5,657 nt of DNA from Candidatus Cloacimonadota bacterium (GTDB lineage Bacteria; Hydrothermota; E44-bin80): NCBI GenBank assembly GCA_004376305.1, contig SOKD01000068.1, forward strand, positions 1 to 5,657, given 5' to 3'. The position numbers and the translations under genes are program-made. This document shows positions 1 to 5,509 of the stretch, piece by piece. The stretch's first letter is position 1. Every line of letters begins with the position of its first letter. The notes under the pieces are model-generated. The model was not told the DNA's origin. It did no database searches and saw nothing but the letters and a program-made list of their open reading frames with translations.

Positions 1-360
1 GGACATAAGGATGGTATTCTTCGCCGTATGTAATGGAATATTCAACATATCCTTCATCATCGCTCTCTTTGTTTTTTCATCAACCGGTCCCTTCCAAACT
101 CTCCAACCTTTTCTGAACTGCTTGAGAACATACTTCATCTGATCCAGGGTGTCAAAACAGACAACCATTCTTGCAGATACCTCGTATGTCTTCTTTACTA
201 AAACGGTATCTTCAATAACGACACCCTCAAAAATCTTAGCTCCCCACCATGCCAAAATTTCGGTTTTAATGGTTTCTTCGGAAAGCGGAATCTCTTCATG
301 GCTGCAGAATATGAGCATGGTAACGAGCAAACATAATGCTAAAAAGCTGCTCAATTTCAT
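1..360 (-). CDS. Exported protein of unknown function, N-terminal part, truncated by the window edge; possible frameshift
   Basis: I do not recognise this protein. The reading frame starts at ATG 360-358, preceded by AGGAGGG (370-364) at short spacing, and stays open for 120 codons to the window edge. The N-terminus is a hydrophobic signal segment (MKLSSFLALCLLVTMLIFC) followed by Ser-His-Glu-Glu. Cys19 could be a lipidation site, but Phe at -1 is a poor lipobox, so an ordinary signal peptide or anchor is equally possible. The mature part has a Trp-Trp pair (WWGAKIFEG), then a Lys- and aromatic-rich stretch ending GWRVWKGPVDEK. After the A6 run at 72-77 the reading in the same frame becomes Met- and Lys-rich and unconvincing. 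The -1 frame instead reads KESDDEGYVEYSITYGEEY, which looks more like real protein. The gene is therefore either intact in the first frame, frameshifted, or affected by a homopolymer error. It is divergent from the S74 fibre gene. Confidence 0.72.
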   Translation of the reverse strand, partial: MKLSSFLALCLLVTMLIFCSHEEIPLSEETIKTEILAWWGAKIFEGVVIEDTVLVKKTYEVSARMVVCFDTLDQMKYVLKQFRKGWRVWKGPVDEKTKRAMMKDMLNIPLHTAKNTILMS

Positions 361-495
361 TTTCCCTCCTGACATATGCTACACAGTATCACCCATTACA
401 CCAATAAACAAACCCATACCAAAGACATCTGCAAAAGTCAAGATTTTAATACTGTACAGCTTCTATCCTTAACTCACATATAGCTCTCCTAAAAT

Positions 496-523
496 GAATT
501 GAGTCATTATATTCACTCAATTC
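496..523 (-). promoter_or_regulatory. Perfect 9-bp inverted repeat enclosing a TATAAT box (candidate operator/promoter for the left gene)
   Basis: GAATTGAGT (496-504) and ACTCAATTC (515-523) are perfect inverted repeats separated by 10 bases. Read on the minus strand, the spacer contains an exact TATAAT (511-506), about 146 bases upstream of the left gene's ATG. No good -35 lies at 17 bp; a TTGCAA at 537-532 is 20 bp away, which is too far for a normal sigma-70 promoter. The layout fits a repressor site laid over a -10 element. A weak terminator-like hairpin, with ATTTTAG following on the minus strand, is the alternative. Confidence 0.4.
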
Positions 524-604
524 CCTGCTGATTGCAATTTTTGCATTCTGAACTGCACATTTTGCACTTTTCTAAGTGACTGAAATAAAAAAGCTTAGCG
601 TTAT

Positions 605-665
605 TTTCACCGTGAAAGACCATTCTTACACAAAAAATGAGACAAAAAAACGCTGTCTCTTTCAC
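605..665. repeat. Nested inverted repeats upstream of the S74 fibre gene
   Basis: TTTCAC-C-GTGAAA (605-617) is a perfect palindrome with a one-base centre. Its right half, extended to GTGAAAGA (612-619), is also an exact reverse complement of TCTTTCAC (658-665). Inside that larger repeat, GAGACA (639-644) pairs with TGTCTC (654-659), overlapping the outer arm by two bases. TTTCAC therefore occurs twice, once on each side of one GTGAAA. This could be a multi-site operator or two mutually exclusive RNA pairings. It lies about 135 bases upstream of the ATG at 800. No U-tract follows, so a terminator is unlikely. Confidence 0.4.
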
Positions 666-799
666 AAGTCTTTTATTCCTATATAGTTAGTTTCTACTCA
701 TTTTCTGGTACATTTCTTGCAGGAAGTATGGTATAAGAAGCAGAATACCAGATAATGCCATATATCAATGCATGAGTAACCATTGACAAAGGAGTTACA

Positions 800-2344
800 A
801 TGAAAAGGAGCACTTATTTCCTGGTCACATGCTTTGTTTTAGTAGCTTTCCTCACCGCATCAGCATTATCCATTGATGAACGGATAGGAGTACTCGAGAC
901 AGAAATTGCTGAACTCAAAACACTGCTGCAAAAGCATGGGCAAACAATAAACACGGTCAAGGATGATTTGTTGCCAGCGACCGGGCCGCGAGCTTTCCTG
1001 GATGGTACACGAGGATGGGACGAAAACTTTACAAGCATCTGGACATCTGTTGCACCTCTTCCCCTATACAATGTGGGTATCGGGACAATGAGTCCACAGG
1101 GAAAATTACATGTTCAGCGAGATCTTGCTGCTGGAGCGGAGCTTATCACTCTTTTTAATCCATCAACAAGTCCCAGTGCATACGAATTCCTAAGATTGGG
1201 ACAGAGTAATGTATACTGGGGCATTCTCAGTTATGACAATGAAGATAAGGAGCTCAGTCTCCAGTCAAACATAAATTCCTCGGAAGGAATTGCTCTTGTC
1301 ACTCAGACCGCTGCACCGATAAAATTCATTACAGGCCTTACAAATGAGCGCATGCGCGTTAATAGTGATGGCAATGTCGGCATCGGGGAAGCGAGCCCAC
1401 AGAAGTTACTTCATGTCAATGGTGATGCAAGATTTAACAATATCTGGATTACAGATACTCCAGTCCCTTTCATTGCTTTTGGAGCAAGTGCGGAACATGG
1501 ATTCATCCAGTACTATGATAATTCTATTGATATTGTTGCAAAAGCCGGCAGGGATATTCGACTTGGAACAGATAATAGTTACGATGATGTTGTTATAGAT
1601 ACTGACGGTGATGTGGGCATTGGTACGACAACACCATGGACAAAGCTTGAGGTTGCCGGACATATTCGTGCTGATGCAGGAGCATTAACCAACATCGAAA
1701 TCTGGGCTGATTGCACCAACAATCCAGCATGGGACTATGCAGGAATTGCTTTATCAAACGGAACCAATTTTCCAGCAACCCGCCTTCAGGTTTTTGGACC
1801 AAGCCACTCACCGCCAAATGAATTTCATATCCGGCACTATCCAGATGCGCCGATTATTATCACCACCAATAATAATGAAAGAATGCGAATTACCGGTTCC
1901 GGTGATGTTTGCATTGGGACGACCGTCTCAAGTGGCTTTCTGCTCGCAGTAAACGGAACTGCTGCAAAACCCGGTGGAGGAAGCTGGTCGACTCTATCGG
2001 ATATTCGACTGAAACATATTCATAACAACTATGAACGAGGTCTGACTGAAATTGCAAAAATAAATCCGGTTCGCTATACATACAAAAAAGGTAATGAATT
2101 AGAACTGCCGACGGAACAGAACTTTATAGGAGTTGTGGCTCAGGACATCGAGAGAATCATTCCTGAAGCAGTTGAGGAAAACGATAATGGTTACCTGATG
2201 ATAAACAACGATCCGATTATCTGGGCGATGGTAAATGCAATCAAAGAGCTGAAGTCACAAAATGATGAATTGAAAAAGAAAATTCAGCAATTGGAGAAAT
2301 ATCAAAGCGGGCAAACTGAGTACCGTTCACAGTCATGCAATTGA
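800..2344 (+). CDS. Secreted fibre-like protein with C-terminal peptidase S74 (intramolecular chaperone) domain
   Basis: This 514-residue protein is probably a trimeric surface fibre. The ATG at 800 follows AAAGGAG (788-794) at 5-base spacing. Residues 1-22 form a signal peptide (AxA site at 20-22). Residues 25 to about 57 show heptad-like Leu/Ile spacing of a coiled coil. The body carries four copies of the NVGIGT..P..KL.V.G motif typical of tail-fibre proteins, starting near residues 91, 192, 271 and 369; the second and fourth are preceded by ERMR. The fourth is degenerate (DVCIGTTVSSG). The C-terminus is a peptidase S74 domain: S400-D-I-R-L-K405 matches its SDxRxK signature, in which Ser and Lys form the self-cleavage dyad, and GVVAQDIERIIPEAV follows. 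A final coiled coil spans about 473-505. In known S74 proteins the domain assists trimer folding and then releases itself; here that would shed about 115 residues. No phage genes are adjacent, so a cell-surface role is more likely than a prophage tail. Confidence 0.9.
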   Translation: MKRSTYFLVTCFVLVAFLTASALSIDERIGVLETEIAELKTLLQKHGQTINTVKDDLLPATGPRAFLDGTRGWDENFTSIWTSVAPLPLYNVGIGTMSPQGKLHVQRDLAAGAELITLFNPSTSPSAYEFLRLGQSNVYWGILSYDNEDKELSLQSNINSSEGIALVTQTAAPIKFITGLTNERMRVNSDGNVGIGEASPQKLLHVNGDARFNNIWITDTPVPFIAFGASAEHGFIQYYDNSIDIVAKAGRDIRLGTDNSYDDVVIDTDGDVGIGTTTPWTKLEVAGHIRADAGALTNIEIWADCTNNPAWDYAGIALSNGTNFPATRLQVFGPSHSPPNEFHIRHYPDAPIIITTNNNERMRITGSGDVCIGTTVSSGFLLAVNGTAAKPGGGSWSTLSDIRLKHIHNNYERGLTEIAKINPVRYTYKKGNELELPTEQNFIGVVAQDIERIIPEAVEENDNGYLMINNDPIIWAMVNAIKELKSQNDELKKKIQQLEKYQSGQTEYRSQSCN

Positions 2345-2402
2345 GCTCTTAGTTTTTCTGAACCTGACAGCGGATAATAGCGCAAGATTATGAGAACAGG
2401 CA
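2345..2402. other. Convergent gap between the S74 gene and the propeller gene; no clear terminator
   Basis: The two genes converge with 58 bases between their stop codons. The only pairing seen is a short ATAAT/ATTAT (2374-2378/2387-2391) and a distant CCTG/CAGG. Neither is followed by a T-run on either strand, so no intrinsic terminator can be called. Confidence 0.5.
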
Positions 2403-3449
2403 TTAATCAACCACTACTATCTTCTCTGTTATGCTTATCGATTCTGTTTTGAGTTTAACAAAGTAGCAACCACCAGTAACTCTGTCACCGTTCAAATTTG
2501 TGCCATTCCAGGTAATACGATAGATCCCGGGTCTTGCCTTACCATTGACAAGGTCAGTAACAACACTTCCGGTGATATCGAAAATCCTCAGCGAAATCAT
2601 TTCATTTCGGGTAACAGCATACTCTATTTTCACAGTATTTGCGGTACATACACTTGGTCGAATTTTCAAGTACAAATCAGGTGATGAGGAAACCATTGTT
2701 TCGCAAATTCCGGCAGAAGAAACCTTGTAAATCTGATAATTCGTTCCGTCCATTTTTTGATAGGTAATTTCACTCCCATCCGGTGACCACTGCGGATATT
2801 CATGATTGTAATTATCGCTCGTAAGTGGTATCTCTATCCCACCATTTGAAGGAACTTTGTAAATTTGATATCTGCCGGCAGCATCCATTTTTTGATAAAC
2901 AATCCAAGCACCATTAGGTGACCACTGGGGGCGTTCATGATGACGACTGTCACTGGTAAGTGCTTCCTCCGAGCCTCCACTCGACGGGACTTTGTAAATC
3001 TGATATATATTGGAAGCAGCTGCTTTTTGATATACAATCCATGCACCATTGGGCGACCACTGGGGAAATTCATGATCATAGCTGTCACTGGTCAATTGAT
3101 CTTCCACTCCTCCGCTCGATGATACTTTATAAATTTGCATGTAACTGCTCGTAAGCAACTTATGATACGCAATCCAATTTCCATTAGGAGACCACTGGGG
3201 GTCATAATGATTAAAAAGATCATTGGTAAGTTGTTTCTCCGCTCCTCCATTGGACGAAACCTTGAAAACCTGACGTGTATTGTTTGCAATAAGTTTATGG
3301 TATGCGATCCAGTTACTATCAGGTGACCACTGGGGGTTATAATGGTTGAAACCGTCGCTTGTTAGTTGAACCTCCTGTGCTACCACTGAGAATGGAAAAA
3401 GTAATGCACCCAAAAGCACACAATACAAAATACAATGAAACTGTTTCAT
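2403..3449 (-). CDS. Secreted TolB/PD40-like beta-propeller protein with FlgD/T9SS-type C-terminal domain
   Basis: This 348-residue exported protein is likely a binding or scaffold protein; no catalytic residues are evident. The ATG (3449-3447) follows a strong GGGAGGAG (3464-3457) at 7-base spacing. A signal peptide ends near VVA-QEV (residue 24). Residues 28 to about 251 are five tandem repeats, four of exactly 45 residues (28-72, 73-117, 118-162, 163-207) and a fifth slightly shorter. Each carries LTxD....H..PQWSP[DN]G..I.Y.K followed by Q[IV][YF]KV.S.GG, the PD40/WD40-like pattern of TolB-type propellers. Repeats 1-2 share WIAYHKL and 3-4 share WIVYQK, suggesting duplication in pairs. Residues about 258-348 form a FlgD-Ig/T9SS type A sorting-like module, with LRIFDITGSVV, PGIYRITWNGTNLNG and GGCYFVKL before a hydrophobic C-terminus. 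That module implies export across the outer membrane or surface attachment. It is the last gene of the minus-strand operon, 51 nt after the hydrolase stop. Confidence 0.9.
   Translation of the reverse strand: MKQFHCILYCVLLGALLFPFSVVAQEVQLTSDGFNHYNPQWSPDSNWIAYHKLIANNTRQVFKVSSNGGAEKQLTNDLFNHYDPQWSPNGNWIAYHKLLTSSYMQIYKVSSSGGVEDQLTSDSYDHEFPQWSPNGAWIVYQKAAASNIYQIYKVPSSGGSEEALTSDSRHHERPQWSPNGAWIVYQKMDAAGRYQIYKVPSNGGIEIPLTSDNYNHEYPQWSPDGSEITYQKMDGTNYQIYKVSSAGICETMVSSSPDLYLKIRPSVCTANTVKIEYAVTRNEMISLRIFDITGSVVTDLVNGKARPGIYRITWNGTNLNGDRVTGGCYFVKLKTESISITEKIVVVD
2782..3335 (-). repeat. Five tandem 135-nt coding repeats within the propeller gene
   Basis: On the plus strand the conserved block GGNGACCACTG recurs at 2782, 2917, 3052, 3187 and 3322, exactly 135 bases apart each time. 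It encodes the reverse of QWSP. The perfect periodicity shows in-frame duplication of a 45-codon unit with no indels in the intervals covered; the only length change is one codon lost after the QWSP block of the C-terminal-most copy. The interval given is marked by these conserved blocks; the full repeat array extends a little beyond at both ends. Confidence 0.9.
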
Positions 3450-3500
3450 GGTAAATCTCCTCCCGGTTATTGTTTTTCTTTATGCATTACGAAATTGCTT

Positions 3501-4364
3501 TTACTGATCTATTTTATCCTGAGTGAATTTGGAAAAAAAATCATTTATGCCGTTTACATAATATTTTTCTGATTCAAGTACACCTTCATTATGGGTTCCA
3601 CGTATTTTCAGGAGTTCCCTGTACCCCTTGATAACCTCATACAGCCTTCGTGCATGTTCTATGGATACCATTTCATCATCAATACTGTGAATGATAAGGA
3701 CGGGAGAATGTGTGTTTTTCAGGTAGCCGCACGTATTGTACCTGTATCGGACCACTAATCTTACCGGAAGAAATGGGTACAGTTCAGCAGCAATATCAGG
3801 GATAGAGGTAAATGCAGATTCGATTATGAGTGCTTTTGCTTTCCGGTTTTGTGCTAACCAGGCTGCAATGGAAGCGCCAAGAGATCTCCCAAAAATGACA
3901 ATCTCAGAAGGTGAGATCTTCCTTTCATTCACACAATAGTTCCATGCTGCTTCTGCATCAAGATACGTTCCTTTCTCAGAAACAACTCCCTCACTCTGAC
4001 CATATCCACGATAATCAAAAATGAACACACTGAATCCTAATTCGGTAAAAATTCTGATGGATTCAAACCGATGTGATATATTTCCTGCATTCCCGTGACA
4101 AAAAATGAATACCCCACGGGAATCCTCTACAGGCATAAACCAGGCAGAGAGTTTCACCCCATCTGAAGTTATAATAGTTACATCCTCGTAGATAATGCCA
4201 ATTTCCTCAGGGGTCTTTTCGACTTCCCGTGTTGGATAGTGAGGATAGTATATCAAACGTGCTTGAAAATTTGCAAAGATTGCAACAACAATACAGTAAA
4301 TAATTGCAATGCTGCCAAAAAGTATTAGAAAAATCCGCCACATCTTTCGCCGCATCCTCGCCAT
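3501..4364 (-). CDS. Membrane-anchored alpha/beta hydrolase (BEM46/ABHD13-like)
   Basis: This is a serine hydrolase of unknown substrate, probably anchored by one N-terminal membrane helix. Numbered from the ATG at 4364-4362 (287 residues), an Arg/Lys-rich start is followed by a hydrophobic helix at about 9-33, then FQARLIYYP, the usual linker of this family. HGNAG (90-94) forms the oxyanion-hole turn, DYRGYGQSEG follows, and GRSLG (159-163) holds the nucleophile Ser161. The acid is most likely Asp230 in HSIDDEMV and the base His258 in GTHNEG, so the triad is complete. The start is uncertain: a GTG at 4391 extends it by nine codons but has no ribosome site, and ATGs at 4355 and 4343 are also in frame, the last with GAGGA about 11 bases upstream. 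It lies 19-67 nt after the metalloprotease stop and 51 nt before the propeller gene, so co-transcription is likely. A lipase, esterase or peptidase activity cannot be distinguished. Confidence 0.88.
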   Translation of the reverse strand: MARMRRKMWRIFLILFGSIAIIYCIVVAIFANFQARLIYYPHYPTREVEKTPEEIGIIYEDVTIITSDGVKLSAWFMPVEDSRGVFIFCHGNAGNISHRFESIRIFTELGFSVFIFDYRGYGQSEGVVSEKGTYLDAEAAWNYCVNERKISPSEIVIFGRSLGASIAAWLAQNRKAKALIIESAFTSIPDIAAELYPFLPVRLVVRYRYNTCGYLKNTHSPVLIIHSIDDEMVSIEHARRLYEVIKGYRELLKIRGTHNEGVLESEKYYVNGINDFFSKFTQDKIDQ

Positions 4365-4410
4365 AGCTATCTTTCTTCTTGTTCTCGCCACACAAACAAA
4401 AGCCAGTAAG

Positions 4411-5307
4411 CTAAGGAAAACGAAGATTAAGAATAAAAGCTTCCCACTTCTCCTTGAACTTTTCCATATCCTCTTCCCCGAGTATTTTCTTCAATGTCTG
4501 GTAACCCGTCGGGTCTTCCTTTCTGTTGGTGTTGAACTTATGGTAGAACGTAACCAGTAAACCATTCACTTGAAGATAATAACAGAGATACCGAGCCTGT
4601 CCATAATTTGTTCCCTTATCGAGGTTGTAGAAATCATGAAAAGACATTGATGTCAATTTTTCAAAGGAGGGAACTATTCCTTTTCTTATCGATTCCTGCA
4701 ATCCTTCCAGACGCCAATTGGTGTATCCATAAATGTGACCATCCTTCTCACCGCATTGCTCAAACAAGGATGCAAGACCCTCATCAAACCATGATGGACA
4801 ATTAGGAAAATTGGCATGCATAAAGGGATGAACAATCTCGTGAACAAGCGTTCCACCTCCGGTGCTAATATTCATAACAAGAGCCTTATCATAATCAGAG
4901 TAATAGCCAAAAGGGGTTGATGGCTCATCACCAAAGATTTCCTTTATGTACTTTTCATAGCTCGCTTTATCCTTAAACAACCAGATATCAATAATATCCT
5001 CAGGACCCTTCTTGAAGTAGTCCTGTTTGATCTTTTCAACTGCCCATTTAATTGTATGTTCTGCTCTATACATCACCTTCGAAGGAGCTTCATTGCCAAT
5101 AACAACAAAAGGTTTCTCGATGATTATGGTGAATCCTTCTTCAGGTACCTTCTCATTCAGCTCTATCAGGTGCTGCTCGAAGTCTTCATCGGTAAATCCT
5201 GTTGCTGATGATTCTTCGTGATGCTCCTGAGCAAAACCTGTTCTGGAACACCCCAATGATACATGAATAAGAAACAGCAAAATGAGAAAAGAAAGTTTCT
5301 GTTTCAT
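4411..5307 (-). CDS. Gluzincin zinc metalloprotease-like lipoprotein (peptidase MA superfamily)
   Basis: This 298-residue protein is likely an envelope-anchored zinc peptidase. The N-terminus is a signal peptide ending SLGC, with Cys20 as a candidate lipidation site; Ser instead of Leu at -3 makes the lipobox imperfect. After an acidic linker comes a mixed region containing IDIWLFKDKASYEKYI, common just before the catalytic part in this superfamily. The zinc site is HEIVH (His156, Glu157, His160), with a third ligand Glu176 in WFDEGLAS, the HExxH...E arrangement of gluzincins such as Peptidase_MA_2. The region after it is helical and rich in Tyr and Lys, ending EKWEAFILNLRFP. An in-frame TTG at 5310 would add one residue, but the ATG at 5307 has better spacing from AAGGA (5320-5316). 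It is the first gene of the three-gene minus-strand block. The substrate is not predictable from sequence. Confidence 0.88.
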   Translation of the reverse strand: MKQKLSFLILLFLIHVSLGCSRTGFAQEHHEESSATGFTDEDFEQHLIELNEKVPEEGFTIIIEKPFVVIGNEAPSKVMYRAEHTIKWAVEKIKQDYFKKGPEDIIDIWLFKDKASYEKYIKEIFGDEPSTPFGYYSDYDKALVMNISTGGGTLVHEIVHPFMHANFPNCPSWFDEGLASLFEQCGEKDGHIYGYTNWRLEGLQESIRKGIVPSFEKLTSMSFHDFYNLDKGTNYGQARYLCYYLQVNGLLVTFYHKFNTNRKEDPTGYQTLKKILGEEDMEKFKEKWEAFILNLRFP

Positions 5308-5310
5308 CAA

Positions 5311-5320
5311 CCTTTTCCTT
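5311..5320 (-). promoter_or_regulatory. Ribosome binding site that decides the metalloprotease start
   Basis: On the minus strand AAGGA (5320-5316) lies 8 bases before the ATG at 5307-5305, a normal spacing; a second AAGG (5314-5311) is too close. This favours ATG over the TTG codon immediately upstream. Confidence 0.55.
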
Positions 5321-5403
5321 ATCCTTCTATCTTATCAACTTCTAACGTAGCCCTTGTAACGTGTGCTTTATGCTGATTGCTTATTGTTACTTCGGATTCA
5401 GGG

Positions 5404-5457
5404 ATCTCTTCGTTCCTCCTGCACTGGATCATCCCAGGCTGAAGCTTCGAGAGAGAT
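5404..5457. repeat. Palindromic intergenic element, resembling dispersed bacterial repeats
   Basis: ATCTCTTCG (5404-5412) pairs with CGA-G-AGAGAT (5448-5457), nine base pairs with one bulged G. Inside, CTGG (5424-5427) pairs with CCAG (5434-5437) around a six-base loop. The minus-strand text has GGGATGATCCAG followed by GAGGAACGAAGAGAT. This layout is reminiscent of the dispersed palindromes known from spurious peptides such as CEERSDEAI in many genomes. The resemblance is from memory of the pattern, not from a search. It is more GC-rich than its surroundings. Confidence 0.45.
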
Positions 5458-5509
5458 GGCTTTGGAGGATAAAAATTCTCATTTCGTCATTGATCATTAA
5501 CGTGAGCTC

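Larger units (their letters stand above)
361..799. other. Divergent intergenic region with inverted repeats, no gene seen
   Basis: This 439-base AT-rich stretch separates two divergently transcribed genes and must hold both promoters. No reading frame in it has a plausible start, ribosome site and protein-like composition. It contains a perfect 9-bp dyad (496-504/515-523), a 13-base palindrome (605-617), a longer inverted repeat (612-619/658-665) with a nested 6-bp repeat (639-644/654-659), and two weaker 6-bp dyads (729-734/745-750 and 765-770/781-786). The stretch 532-567 also carries three closely spaced TTGCA/TGCA motifs. No riboswitch or known RNA family was recognised. Confidence 0.6.
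5308..5509. other. Intergenic gap upstream of the metalloprotease gene
   Basis: This 202-base stretch separates two minus-strand genes and should contain the promoter of the three-gene block. A weak candidate on the minus strand is TTACAA followed after 17 bases by GATAAG, ending about 25-30 bases before the ATG; both boxes are poor matches. The middle is occupied by a palindromic element (5404-5457). No gene or clear terminator was seen. Confidence 0.5.

Noticed and set aside
149..472. A 107-codon open frame on the plus strand
   Set aside because: It overlaps the left minus-strand gene, which has a strong ribosome site and a clear signal peptide; this frame has no ribosome site and its composition is Ser/Thr/Ile/Pro-rich, as expected for an antisense shadow.
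639..664. GAGACA/TGTCTC hairpin as an intrinsic terminator
   Set aside because: No gene ends upstream on the plus strand and only three T residues, interrupted by C, follow the stem; no T-run exists on the other strand either.
784..789. TTGACA immediately before the S74 gene as a -35 box
   Set aside because: It abuts the ribosome site, so a matching -10 would fall inside the coding region; it is probably chance.
800..2344. Prophage origin of the fibre gene
   Set aside because: Fibre repeats and the S74 domain suggest phage, but the protein carries a signal peptide and the flanks hold no phage genes.
2782..3335. The regular repeats as a CRISPR array
   Set aside because: The 135-nt period, in-frame coding of conserved propeller motifs and variable, non-spacer-like intervals show they are protein repeats.
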